From the NCBI GenBank assembly GCA_963281255.1, contig OY725494.1:2679934-2743933 (forward strand): a stretch of DNA of 64,000 bases, in the 5' to 3' direction. Positions 32,246 to 43,277 of this stretch are shown piece after piece. Numbering within the stretch: position 1 is the first letter of the stretch; the number at the start of each line of letters is the position of its first letter. This DNA comes from Aphrocallistes beatrix (Eukaryota; Porifera; Hexactinellida; Sceptrulophora; Aphrocallistidae). Below the pieces are notes generated by a model that saw only the letters and a program-made list of their open reading frames with translations, was not told the DNA's origin and did not search any database. A program made the position numbers and the translations under genes.

Positions 32246-33241
32246 CCTTACTATTAAAAGTCGATTAATGTTTGTGTATATACTACCCGGACAAAGGTAT
32301 TTGTACACTTCATTATTTCACATGCATTTAATACTAAAATGGGTCTATTCATGGAGATCAAAACTCCAAACGGTAGGTGATAGAACGAATCAGGTTCAGA
32401 TCCGAAATCTGCGGATTCGAATTAGTTATAGTAGAATATTTCAAATCAATTATTAATTCCCAACGTTTTCAAATGATCAATCACTGCCACTTTGTGCTAC
32501 ATATCACTATTTACCACTATACATTATGGTGAGGAATTATCTCTTGTGCCACAGGTTGATAATTTACTTGCTGGGTTGAGCAATATATTAGAAATCTTCA
32601 ATTATTACGATTTCAAATCTTACATCAGACTCTCAGTATGATACCTCTTATAGTTGATTACACATCCCTTAAGGAAAAGATCCAATTTAGTACTATTTGT
32701 ATGGGAAATAATGTAGTGTATAAATACTTTTGTCCGGTTAGTGTATATATATACGTATGTATATGTAACGAATTGATTGAAGAAACTGCCAGGCGCAGAA
32801 AGCTGATTTTTGGCATGCGAGAGTCTTTTGGCTATGGCTCCACTAAGTTCTGAGTTCAGACGAAAATGTCGACTCATCATGGAATTATGACGTCATTGTC
32901 ACCTTTATAATTAGAAATTTTAGATTTTCGAGCATAACTCGGCCATTTTGGGTGATAGAAGGCTGAAATTTTAATAGAATGTGTATATTAATATATCTCA
33001 CATATGATACAACTATCATCAAAAAATGATTACTCATCACTCTGTTATGACGTCATCATTACGCATCAAAATTTAAAAAATTGACAAGTTTGGTGATTTT
33101 TCGTGCGATATCGATTATATAAGTAGGACAGGCGTATTTAGAGATGCTATCTCCCTTTTACTTAATCAATGTGACCCCAGGCGCCTCCGGCGGACACGAA
33201 GTGTCTGCTAGCCGCGCAGCGCAAGCAAGCGAAGCGCGCGC
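32246..33241 (+). repeat. R1 repeat, copy 11, with nested MITE
   Basis: Leader at 32246 (TCCTTACTATTAAAAGTCGA), the MITE 32281-32743 in the TA run, the body from 32764, and the GC-rich end with a damaged hairpin (GTGTCTGC). Confidence 0.82.
32281..32743. mobile_element. Tc1/mariner-type MITE
   Basis: Ends TACTACCCGGACAAAGGTAT and inverse ending TTTTGTCCGGTTAGTG, TA on both sides; the first base appears mutated from C. It shares the AAATGGGTCTAT motif with the elements at 3161 and 6632. No ORF. Confidence 0.78.
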
Positions 33242-33394
33242 TTATTATTATTATACGTGATATTTATGTTAATTTTTAGGACATGCACTGTGTTTATAAA
33301 AAGTGTAACACTGACATTGTTGCTATATATTTATTGTTTGAAGATCTCCATTGTTGATGGACTCACTGATTGAAAGGAAAGGGCTACACAACAC

Positions 33395-33718
33395 CAGGGG
33401 CGTACTAGACAATTCTCAGGAGGGGACAGATTTTAAAATATATGTTTTAGGTAGACAAAAATCGAGCGTCCTTAAGGTTTGTCTCTAATGAGCAGTTATT
33501 TTCACTTAATTTGTTTTTTATTTGGAGGTAAATATACATCGTGATTATGTGACAGTCATTCTTAAAGTTCTAGCTAGACTTTACAACTTAAAATTACCCA
33601 GGAGAATCTAGGAGAGATGTTCGCATCTGCTCTTTTTACATCAGCCATTTCTGCTCCAGCCCCAAAGCACCCCGAATTGCTCGCTTCTGCCCCCTTGTCC
33701 CCTCTTCCTACGCCCCTG
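33395..33718. mobile_element. hAT MITE, 324 bp
   Basis: Ends CAGGGGCGTA and TACGCCCCTG. Flanks CACAACAC (33387-33394) and TACAACAC (33719-33726) are an 8-bp duplication with one mismatch. Internal match to 26034-26266. Confidence 0.8.
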
Positions 33719-33726
33719 TACAACAC

Positions 33727-34323
33727 TGTGATAAACATACAATTTTTGATGTAAAATGATTCTCATGGCTATGCGAATCAGATTTCTTTTATGGATGCAA
33801 ACATGTTTTTATTACCTATTTCTCACTTCAATTCCGCTTCTTTACAATCCATGTGTTGGTCAAACTTTCTAGTGCAGCTTCTAGTATGGATGCCTTATGT
33901 CATGGTTGGTGTATAACATCCGTGCTTCTGTTCGCTCCTGGAAATTATATTGGACCAAATTGAAACCACTCTCCAGAAGTGGAGACCTACTTACCTCCTG
34001 CTTGTCTCAGGGAGGACAGGAATTTTATCTGTGAACCTTCTTTCTCTTCTGGACTATGCGCAGAATATCCTTTTCAGTGACCGCTCACATCCATGTGATC
34101 AAGATATTCAAACTACAGGGCGCTACTCCACACCAGGTGCGGCGCGAGAGGGGTCGCGACCCCATCGGATAATCTCGCACTCCTAAGGGGTCGCGAGATT
34201 TTTACGATTCTGGAATATTCTAACACATTCTAAACAGTAAACACAATTCGCTGCACAAAATAATCTTGAAACTTTGGGGTCTATTCCAAATACTAATAGC
34301 AATTAATCAAATATCAAAAACGA
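33727..34323. other. unassigned; ORF without support
   Basis: An 78-residue open frame at 33950-34186 has no recognisable motif and runs into a repeat-like stretch at about 34136-34200 (GGGGTCGCGA present three times) that resembles a transposon end. I do not call a gene. Confidence 0.3.
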
Positions 34324-34949
34324 GTCACATTGATTAATTCTTTAAGGGAGCTTCTATAAATATGTCTATCCTCCTGTTATAATCGATATCGCACGAAAAA
34401 TCACCAAATTTGTTAATTTTAAAAATTTTGATGTGTAATAATGACGTCATAACAGAGTGATTAGTCATCATTTTTTGATGATAGTTGTATCATATGTGAG
34501 ATATATTAATATACACATTTCTATCACTTAAAATGGCTGAGTTATAGTCGGAAAACTGAAATTTCTAATTATAAAAAAGGTGACAATGACGTCATAATTC
34601 CATGTTGAGTCAACATTTTGGTCTGAGGTCAGAACTTAGTTAGAGCCATAGCCAAAATACTCCCACATGTAAAAAATCAGCTTTCTGTGCCTGGCAGTTT
34701 CTTCAATCAATTCGTTACAGAGATATATATACAGTCAGGGGTCGCTTATTGTGAACCACCAGGGGACCAAAAAATCTGTTCATAATAGGGATACTTCATA
34801 TTAAGCGAACTTGATTCAATACAAATCCTATCTAAAAAATGAAATTGGGACCAGGAGGTTAGTTCATAATAAACGAATGTTCATATTAAGCGGGTTCATA
34901 ATAAGCGACCCTGACTGTATGTATATTAATTGAGTTTTAAGTAAGGATA
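34324..34949 (-). repeat. R1 repeat, copy 12, 3' end missing
   Basis: Starts inside the unit at TCACATTGATTAATTC, so the GC-rich hairpin end is lost. The body runs to GTTACAG at 34720, then the TA run with the MITE 34732-34917, then a degenerate inverted leader (TTAATTGAGTTTTAAGTAAG). Confidence 0.78.
34732..34917. mobile_element. pogo-like MITE, 186 bp
   Basis: Reverse-orientation copy of the family at 14584-14768, TA flanked, again in the TA run of an R1 copy. Confidence 0.88.
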
Positions 34950-35180
34950 TCCAATATCTACTGTATTAATCTATGTATGACTTTTAGGGCAATGTAGTAC
35001 AAACATTCGAAATTTTCGATTTGATCTTATGAGAGTGCATATAAAATGATACTACTGATCTGGGGAAGCGAATTAGGGCTACCCTAATAACTTTATATAT
35101 TTCTATGTATCAGGAAAGTACGTAAGTCATATGAAAAAGCTTTAAATCCTTTAGAGTAGATAATTATTTTTACATTCCAG

Positions 35181-35777
35181 ATGCCAACTGGTAGCGTACA
35201 GCACTTCCTACACGGTAGCATAACTAATGATGAGACTCTAGAGTCCTTACTGCATCTGTTGCGAGGTCTGTGCGAAGACGCAGCTCGGGGATCCATGCCT
35301 TTCTTGGACGAAGAGCGCTCCTACACCATACAAGCAGCTACTGGCGCCCCCATGAGCCTCCGTGCCCGCCGCTCGCTCCTGCACGAAGGCTACCCTTGGC
35401 TCCTCACATACTTCGGGCAAACAGACTCTGCAGACTCCAGCAGACTCGTGTCTATCCGCACTTGCGTCCAAGCGGGCACCAGTGATGAACTGCCCGCATT
35501 CCTTACTGCGATCGGTTTCAAGAAGGACTTCGAGTTGGTATCTCGTGGTCACGTGTTCAAGAAGGGAGACATGCGTGTTTTGATTAGCAAGTTCTACAGC
35601 CCAGGCAAAGACCCTTCTCACCCAGACGGGTACCAGTCCCTGGCTAGTCAGTACCTTGTAGAGCTGTCTGCCATCAGTCCCAAGTTCTGTGAGGATCTGG
35701 CAAGAGAGATGCACTCCTTTGCTGAACAACTCAAGCCTTTAGTCTACTTTGAAAAATTTAATCCTGAAACTCTCTGA
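35181..35777 (+). CDS. MED18: Mediator complex subunit 18
   Basis: A 198-residue protein, close to the roughly 208 residues usual in animals. It aligns by eye along its length with MED18: an N-terminal QHFLHGSITNDETLESLLHLLRGLCED helix, RARRSL, WLLTYFGQ, the FLTAIGFKKDFELVSRGHVFKKGDM hairpin, and the C-terminal FAEQLKPLVYFEKFNPETL. MED18 is a beta-barrel subunit of the Mediator head module that bridges activators and RNA polymerase II. The ATG follows a splice acceptor (TACATTCCAG) directly, so a 5' non-coding exon, or a few more N-terminal residues, may lie upstream. The coding region is intronless and more GC-rich than its flanks. ATTAAA at about 35841 may be the poly(A) signal. Confidence 0.88.
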   Translation: MPTGSVQHFLHGSITNDETLESLLHLLRGLCEDAARGSMPFLDEERSYTIQAATGAPMSLRARRSLLHEGYPWLLTYFGQTDSADSSRLVSIRTCVQAGTSDELPAFLTAIGFKKDFELVSRGHVFKKGDMRVLISKFYSPGKDPSHPDGYQSLASQYLVELSAISPKFCEDLAREMHSFAEQLKPLVYFEKFNPETL

Positions 35778-36332
35778 ATTGCATTCATCAATTGTTAATT
35801 GATGAAATTAAGTTTTTGAGTTTGCTGGCTAAACTTTCATATTAAAAGATATACTATTTATTGGTATATACATTTTTATTCGGACCCACAAGGCAGCTTC
35901 CAGAAATTGAGAAGTATTTTAGGATAATTTGCAAATTTGATTCGGATTTAACACATATAGATAAGATAATTCTACGAAAGTCCAGATGAAAACCACTGAT
36001 CTAGACTACATAATGAAGAATGTCTTAACCGAAATTAAAATTTATGTAATGTACTTTTAATGACAATTACTATAAGGAAATCCTATGCATTAGGTGCTAA
36101 CCCAGGTGGTGATAGTCGTCTAGCTCTTAGACCCATCGCCCGGGGTTCGGCATACGTTTGAAGCTCGAGCCCTCCAAACCAGCTAAATTGTTGTGTGACT
36201 CTATGTACAAGTATATGTGGTATATTTATTTATAGTTTTAGTCACAAGCAAATTTAGAGCTAACACGTATTTTTATAAAATTTCAAAAGAAATAGAAACT
36301 TTATACAATTAACTTATAATCTTCAATTTGTT
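35778..36332. other. intergenic, convergent 3' flanks
   Basis: Lies between MED18 (plus) and the NHL gene (minus). At about 36108-36178 there is a tRNA-like block with GGGTTCGGCATAC, resembling a B box, possibly a SINE head. No cloverleaf could be built by eye. Confidence 0.35.
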
Positions 36333-37142
36333 CTAATGAAAGAACACCTTGCTATGGTCGTGATTTCCTCTCACAATGACTCCCTCCTCTGTAATAATGA
36401 GCCCTGTTGGTCTCCCAGAGATAAACCAGTGCTGGAAGACCTTCCCCTTGGGTGTGCTAATAAGGATTTCTCTGTTTTTCATATCCGACACTGCAATATT
36501 ATTCATTTGATCCAGGCAAATAAACAAGGCTCTACAGCCATGTTTCAAGTTGATAAGACTTTTTAATAGATCTCCTGACTTACTGAAGATGTGAATATTG
36601 AGCTCATCATTGTTGTCAGCAACAAATACTTGCTTCAAGTGAATCTTAACATCTCGCGGTGCAATTAGTTTATCCTTCCCAATAGTCCTAGTGTGTTTAA
36701 GTTCATTATCAAAAATAACAACTACATTTTGATGGCTATCAGCTACGTACACCTCGGAGTTATCATCGATTGTGAGACCCGCAGGCTTCTTGACACTTCC
36801 GCGAAAACTCTGTGTTATCTTATCATTTTCGAATCGCACTACTTTTCTCATAGAAAGATCACTTACAGCGACGCAACTATTATGGACAGCTATAGCAAAT
36901 GGCAACTTTAAGATCCCTTCACCAAATGTGGTAATAAACTGTCTGCTAAAGCTAAACACTTGAATTCTTGAGTTGCCTGAGTCGACTATATAAATATTGA
37001 GATACTCATCTTTTGAAATACCCCCTATCAACATGAACTCACCCTTTCTTGTTCCTTTCACTCCCAGGCTCGAAGAGGATTCATTTTTATTTGAATAAAG
37101 CTTCTGAATATGTGTTGGGTTCTTGTCAAAAAGTTTCGCCAT
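36333..37142 (-). CDS. NHL-repeat beta-propeller protein
   Basis: An intronless 269-residue protein with about six NHL-type blades, recognisable as G.F..I.GI..D...NIYIVDSGNSRIQVFS, LPFAIAVH..CVAVSDLSMRKVVRF, KPAGLTID...EVYVADSHQNVVVIF, APRDVKIHLKQVFVADNN.ELNIHIF, and RALFICLDQMNNIAVSDMKNREI. The first of these is the best match. It lacks the RING, B-box and filamin domains of TRIM-NHL proteins, so it resembles free NHL proteins such as the TRIM2/3/71-like propellers common in marine invertebrates. The role is likely protein or RNA binding; this is family-level inference. It converges with MED18. Confidence 0.75.
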   Translation of the reverse strand: MAKLFDKNPTHIQKLYSNKNESSSSLGVKGTRKGEFMLIGGISKDEYLNIYIVDSGNSRIQVFSFSRQFITTFGEGILKLPFAIAVHNSCVAVSDLSMRKVVRFENDKITQSFRGSVKKPAGLTIDDNSEVYVADSHQNVVVIFDNELKHTRTIGKDKLIAPRDVKIHLKQVFVADNNDELNIHIFSKSGDLLKSLINLKHGCRALFICLDQMNNIAVSDMKNREILISTPKGKVFQHWFISGRPTGLIITEEGVIVRGNHDHSKVFFH

Positions 37143-38160
37143 TTGAGCTAGATTTAGTAAGAATCTATAAATCTATACATAATTTAGAACTCTATTTATT
37201 CAGCCCTTTACATTATTTGATTTGACCAAGCGTCCGCAGAGTACATTTACTCAAAGCGCGATTGTCTATTGGTAATATTTTCAGGATATGAAGCATATGT
37301 TTCACCGAAATTGGTAGAGATTAACTTAAGGTGGAAGAGGCTGCCCCACTACTTATGATTCATTAGTTGTGGGGGGGGGGCGGCTCCCACTTTGCCCAAG
37401 TTTATGCCTATGGCTACAATATGTAAAGTATTAAAAGTATATTTTTAAATGGGGGACCATGAACGCAATTAGCATAATGACTCCCTAAACTTCAAATCTG
37501 ATTGGTTGACATGGAGACAAATTTTAAAACGCAATTAAGAATGTATAGTATGCAAATGCCCTACTAGTCACTTAATAGACAATATGGAGAAGCACTATCA
37601 GTCTGCCTACGAACATTTTTTGTCAATTTCACAATTTTTTAATATGTAACCCATAGTGTAGATATAACCCAAACTATTCCTTACAGAGCGAACTTAATTA
37701 AAAAATTGAGGGCTACTAATAATGTTTGGGGTCAGGACCACCAAACTATGTCAATGATGCTACATCCAAGGTCCCTATCCCATGATATTTGAATCTTCAT
37801 TAAATTTATGGTTAATTGGTGGAACGACGAGATATATAAGTTACATGGAAGCATGAGTAGAGAATGTTAATTATCTCATTAGCATATGTACTATATATAA
37901 TATTTTCACACCAGTTAATTAGACAAATTTCTATCATAGTTTAGAGTGACCCCGGTTGGTCCTATTAAACCAGACAACTTTTCAAAAGTGGTCCGGTTGG
38001 TTCGGTAAAAACAGGACCACTTCTAAAACTGACGCCGGCGCAGAGTAAAGTCATATATTAGATTAAGGCTTTTTAACTTCGATCATAATTACTTTCAACG
38101 GGGGAAAATAGTTTTAAACTTAAAAATATTGTTACGAGTACCCTATAGTTTTTTTCAAGA
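37143..38160. other. non-coding, unrecognised
   Basis: Upstream region of the NHL gene. It includes a G tract at about 37371-37381, and ACCCCGGTTGGTCCTATTAAACC-like words (37950-38010) that may be a decayed pogo MITE end. No gene was recognised. Confidence 0.35.
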
Positions 38161-38279
38161 GATTAAATTATAGTGAAACTCAGTTTATTTGTATTATTTA
38201 TCAGGATGTTTAAAAATAAAATAATAAAGAAATAAGTAGGAGTATGGTGTTATTTGGCAATATTTGTGCAGAACTGATC

Positions 38280-39118
38280 CAGGGGCGGTCCTAGGATCTG
38301 GCAGTCCCGGGGCCGGGGCGGAGCCAAGATTTCAAGACCGGGGCACCATCGTTTTTCTAGTTCGTATTCTATTATACTTAAATACCACTTCATTATAAGA
38401 CAGTAAATTAATACATATAAATATCTGGTGTGGACTTTTAAGGTATGTATTTTACAATAAAATGAAAGAAATGAAAATACAGTAACTTCCGAAAAATATA
38501 CATGGGATTTGATTCATATACTAGGCTAAAGTATACGCATGAACTAATTCTAATGTAATTCTAGGCGCCTGTTGTTTGCTTTTGCAAAATCATCGACAAT
38601 TTCCTCAACATCTAAACTAATGTCCTTATTTAAAGACAATAGTATTAGTGGGCCCAGTCTTTCGTTTGCCATCGTTGATCGGAGAATCCTAAACGTGTGG
38701 GTAAATTTTTGACCATCATTGTCCATTCGCATATATATGAATCTTGGCAATACTTATATGTTTGCGAGATTTTATGTCGGAGAGTTTTTTTGAATTGGTT
38801 TTCCCATTGAGGCTGCTACATCATCATCTTGGGTGGTCAGCGTTTTAGGCCTATCTCGCTGATAATAGAAGTTTACGGATTTTAAATCTCGCCGACAAAT
38901 AAGTAATCCTATGAAGCTTTAAAAGCGAGAAACTGGGGATTGTGTGGAGGGGCAAAACTTAAAGTAAAACCAGTGACTTAAACAGGAATATGGGGAGTTC
39001 CTTGATTAAATCAGGGGGCAAAATCCGGGGCAGGTCCGGAAAAAAATCCGGAGCCGGGGCAGGGGCATGATAATAAGGGCTTAAGCCCCGGATGCCCCCC
39101 CCCCTAGGACCGCCCCTG
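38280..39118 (-). mobile_element. hAT element with 8-bp duplication, internally deleted
   Basis: Ends CAGGGGCGGTCCTAGGA and inverse ending GGACCGCCCCTG. The 8-mer AACTGATC is at 38272-38279 and 39119-39126. The paralogous plus-strand gene has the uninterrupted site AGATCAGTTCTGCAC at about 50192. 839 bp, retaining a transposase C-terminal remnant. Confidence 0.92.
38550..38750 (-). pseudogene. hAT transposase, C-terminal fragment
   Basis: About 66 residues ending LGPLILLSLNKDISLDVEEIVDDFAKANNRRLELH. This matches the C-terminal dimerisation tail common in hAT/ZMYM-type transposases (LALLSIH.DI.ID...VID.FA....RRL). The upstream catalytic region is absent. Confidence 0.7.
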
Positions 39119-40331
39119 AACTGATCTAATGGGCTGCCACCCATCATGATTGGTGTGATTATCTCATCTTGCATGGCCATGAACAGTCCTTTCTTGAAGG
39201 TAACAGAGAGCAACTCATCCAGATCCTGATATCAGGATATTCGTAGATGGCCCATTTAACATAGACCATGCATTCTGACCATTCAACTTTGCCATCTTTA
39301 TCCATGTCAAGAGCCTTCAATGCCTTTCTTGCGTCTTCACATTTGATATTCGGGTAATATGGTTTGAGGAATTTTTGGTAAAATGTCTCAAATTCGAGTG
39401 CATCATCACCTTGTTGACTTAATTCTTCACTGCCATCCAATTCGTCCCAGATTGCACGAAGTAGAGACTTCAATATGTTCCAATGGGGCGTAGTTATCTC
39501 CCACTTATCAATAACATTCCTCATGTTCACATTCAAATGACCACCGGCCCGATCAAAGAGAGCGCTAATCCCACAGGACTCATATACTCTTCCTTTCGAT
39601 TACCAACCAGGTCCTGGATCATTTGCTTTTTCATTGAATGCATTAACTGATCGGTGAAGGCAGCGTTGAGGCCAAAAGTATTTATCATCTGTTGCTTCAG
39701 CATGTCCGTTGAAGAGAGTGTGCTAATACGAATTGGATGCACTTCACCGAAGAAATTTGCCAAGTCGAAAGAATTTCTTTTCGTTCTACCACCAGCAATG
39801 CCACCAAAGTCGAAGACAGTATCCAAGGCCATTTCCCCGTACAGACATTGTCTAGGATGTGGCGGTAGACCTGTTGTAATTCTCGTCACTGCGATAGCAG
39901 CATCCCTCAAGTAAGTGCAGTTATACCTCTTCAGAACTTTGGTGTTACCCATACAAATGAGATTCAAGAGGTGCGATACTGGAACAACCGTGTCCGCCCT
40001 CTCTAAACGTAGTTGTTATCCACATTCCGAATAATTCCATCATACGGCATTTATACAACCTCCACTGATGTGCTGTGTCTGGCAAACCAATGAAAGGGTT
40101 TGTAATATACGAGACCCAATAATGTACAGGATCAGTATCGATAAGTTCGTTGCTGCCAAATCTCATGGTCCAAGCATTGGCTTGAAGACTAACGAAGTCT
40201 AAAATCAGTTGGACACATTGAGTAACATCACCTGCAGATACTTTCATGGCTTCTCTTTGCCTCTTTGCAAGCAACATCTTTAGACCATCTTCGGCAATCT
40301 TTTGACATTCAAGAACAGAGGAAAGTATCAT

Positions 40332-40934
40332 TCCTCGATAACCAGGATGGCAAAAATATCAACAAATTTTGCTGAAGTTTTATACTTACACATGAGAATC
40401 TAACATCCGACATTTCGTTTTACTTGAGAATTATAAGGATTATTTCAATTATTTTGCAATCCAATTGCCTGTCGTTCCTAATGTATTTGCTAAGGTGGAT
40501 CATAAATGTTTGTGTGTTTAGCAAAAAGAGAAAATCGAAAGAAAAAAATCTCGAATGCTTGGTACATTCTATATGATTATACTTTAACATTTGTTGTTCT
40601 TATTGGTGATTCCCGGTCAATAAACCAAAAGAAATAGTCATATATTAGTATTTTGAATTAATAACTGACTATAGGAAGATCTAAATATATTTAATAAGGA
40701 GATAAAAAAGTTTTTTCGAACTTGACATTTTTGAGATCAGATTATTGGAGTCCCGGGTATATAATATTTCAAAAATTTGTATAAAAAATATTTTACGCAA
40801 TGAATAGTGTTCATTTCTAAACTAGAAGGGTAGTAGATTCCATAGATGCAAGCCGATTTAAAGTTAAACTAAATTATCTTAGTCAAATCAATGAAGTAGA
40901 ATTTATAGTTGCAGAACTTTTGGATCACCCTATA
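40332..40934. other. non-coding, unrecognised
   Basis: 5' flank of the minus-strand pseudogene. It ends with GTTGCAGAACTTTTGGATCACCC, which resembles the right end of the 62430 MITE. Nothing else was recognised. Confidence 0.3.
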
Positions 40935-42270
40935 TACTAAATAAAGGATTACACTATCACAATAGTAACCATTGTACGACACTACAATAGATCGTCATTG
41001 TTATTAATACTTCAAAGCCACAACTTACACTGCCTGAACAAAAGTATTCGTACACCCCTAAATTCCCCATACAAATAGTTATAACACTGATTTTTTATCC
41101 TTTAAAAAATATTTAATTTGTGAGAGATACACTTAATTTGACTTCAAATTCGAATTCTCCACATTCAAATTACCCACTTTATAAGTGTTCACCTTAATTA
41201 CTCTTCTTCAAGATTAAGTATTTTCAGCATTTGCTTTCCTATGCCACATGTTGCGAGTGATCACCATTGTATACGATGGCATTGGTGGTATGGGGTGGCA
41301 CAGTTTGAAAATTTTTAACCTTGTGGGAGTGTAAACAAGTTGAAATATTAAAAAGTGAGTAATTCGAATATGGAGAATTCGAAAGTTAAATTAAGTGTAT
41401 CTCTTACCAATTAAATACCTTGACTCGCTAAATAAATCAGTATTCTAACTATTTGTATGGGAAATTATGGGGTGTACGAATACTTTTGTTTAGGCAGTGT
41501 ATGTTTGATATCTTAATTGTATTATAGTGTATAGCAATACAAAATATTATGTCATATTTTCACACCTTTATAGACATATTTTCACACCATTTGATGAATT
41601 TTGAAAAATATGCTAGAGACTAGCTTCCAACATGGGGTTTTTAGGGGTGTAGATTTCGAATATCATATTTTCAGATCTATATGATAAATTATTTGTTTAC
41701 TTTTGTTTACATTAGATAAACCCCATGTCAACCGTTGAAAGCAAGTTTATAGCATATTTTTGAGATTTGTTTACTTTATGTATATAACGTAAACAAAAGT
41801 AAACAAATAATTTATCATATAGATCTGAAAATATGATATTCGAAATCTACACCCCTAAAAACCCCATGTTGGAAGCTAGTCTCTAGCATATTATTCAAAA
41901 TTCATCAAATGGTGTGAAAATATGTCTATAAAGGTGTGAAAATATGCACATAATCTTTTTTATTGCTATACACTATAATACAATTAAGATATCAAACATA
42001 AGTTGTGGCTTTGAAGTATTAATAACAATGACGATCTATTGTAGTGTCGTACAATGGTTACTATTGTGATAGTGTAGTCCTTTATTTAGTATAGAAGGTG
42101 TGAAAAATTGTTTTCCATTTTTTTGCAGAGGTGTGAAAATTTCGCTTAGATCTTAGAACTTAATCGTTGTCATATCATTTGATACCTACATGCCAATTTT
42201 CATATCTCTACGACTTGCCAATTCTTCAATCAATTCAGATAAACAAACAAACAAACAAAAATCCTAGCAT
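40935..42270. repeat. R2 repeat as a full palindrome, left arm carrying a MITE
   Basis: Left arm 40935-41740 and right arm about 41741-42090 are reverse complements once the MITE 41028-41499 is removed; the right tail continues to the (ACAA)n end at 42256. The right arm reads CATAAGTTGTGG where the left arm has the MITE between CCACAACTTA and TATG, so the unoccupied site is seen next to the occupied one. Confidence 0.8.
41028..41499. mobile_element. Tc1/mariner-type MITE
   Basis: Ends CACTGCCTGAACAAAAGTAT and inverse ending TTTGTTTAGGCAGTG, TA at 41026-41027 and 41500-41501. 472 bp. Same family as 42280-42760. Confidence 0.88.
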
Positions 42271-42279
42271 TTTAATATA

Positions 42280-42760
42280 CACTGCCTGAACAAAAGTATT
42301 CGTACACCCCATAATTCCCCATACAAATAGTTATAATACTGATTTATTTAGCAAGTCAATGTATTTAATTGGTAAGAGATACACTTAATTTGACTACAAA
42401 TTCGAATTCTCCACATTCAAATTACCCACTTTATAAGTTTTTAACTTTTATGATACTCTTCTTCAAGATTAAGTATTTTCAGCATTTGCTTTCCTATGCC
42501 ACATGTCTCGAGTGATCACCATTGTATATGATGGCATTGGTGGTATGAGGTGGCGCAGTTTGAAAAATTTTAACCTTGTGGGAGTGTAAACAAATTGAAA
42601 GATTAAAAAGTGATGTCATTCGAATATGGAGAATTCGAATTTGAAGTTAAAATAAGCGTATCTCTTACCAATTAAATACCCTGACTCGCTAAATAAATCA
42701 GTATTATAACTATTTGTATGGGAAATTATGGGGTGTACGAATACTTTTGTTCAGGCAGTG
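42280..42760. mobile_element. Tc1/mariner-type MITE, second copy
   Basis: Same ends as 41028-41499, TA flanked, 481 bp, very similar in sequence. It sits just after the R2 tail. A TA run follows (42764-42800). Confidence 0.88.
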
Positions 42761-42764
42761 TATA

Positions 42765-42801
<37 letters not shown>

Positions 42802-42804
<3 letters not shown>

Positions 42805-42877
42805 TGCCTGAACAAAAGTATTCGTACATCCCATAATTCCCCATACAAATAGTTATAATACTGATTTATTCGAATTC
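42802..42877. mobile_element. Tc1/mariner-type MITE, 5' fragment
   Basis: The first ~75 bp of the same family, cut off at CTGATTTATTCGAATTC, close to the 5' flank of the gene at 43278. Confidence 0.75.
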
Positions 42878-43173
42878 AGATGATAAATACTTTCGGCTTC
42901 CACACACTTTTCTTCATTTTGTACATCATTAGAGTGGCAATATTATACGTTACATAATATTACCAACGAGTACTGTATAGTGACGAATAAAACTTGCAAC
43001 TTTCTATTTGAAAAGTGCGTCATAGGAAAGTAGTGGGTTAGCCATTTGCATACATCGCTTCCACTACAACACAAGTAATATTACAATTTTCCTCTATCAG
43101 GGAAGGAAACAGAGTCAGCTTAGTTGTTAGAAATACTGTTAATTAACAGCATGCAATTAAACACTAAGAAAAG

Positions 43174-43180
43174 TATATAA
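43174..43180 (+). promoter_or_regulatory. probable TATA box
   Basis: TATATAA lies 104 bp upstream of the ATG at 43278, giving a leader of about 70-75 nt. Use is inferred from position. Confidence 0.4.
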
Positions 43181-43277
43181 ATACAGAAACCCAACCAATA
43201 AATATAGCAAAGTAAAAGCAAATACTACAAACAAACTACAAACTACACAAAAAATCCAGAACTTAATTCAATACGAA

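Larger units (their letters stand above)
38160..40331 (-). pseudogene. HMGL-like (DRE-TIM) plus EF-hand gene, broken minus-strand copy
   Basis: This is a second copy of the gene described at 43278-50220, in opposite orientation. It matches from CSSIA..NLICMGNTKVLK (about 39975) to the 3' untranslated region (38160-38271). Single-base shifts break the frame at about 39973, 39560 and 39235, and the hAT element 38280-39118 sits just before the stop. The EF-hand loop DMDKDGKVEWSE is intact. Upstream of the first break, the ORF 40331-39945 encodes a different, helical segment (starts MILSSVLECQKIAEDGLK) not found in the plus copy. So the copy is either chimeric or preserves N-terminal sequence lost in the other. 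It is not functional as assembled. Confidence 0.78.

Noticed and set aside
35247..35729. 160-residue minus-strand frame
   Set aside because: Antisense of MED18, whose protein matches the family along its length.
36108..36178. tRNA gene
   Set aside because: GGGTTCGGCATAC resembles a B box, but no acceptor stem or anticodon arm can be paired by eye. At most a SINE head or tRNA relic.
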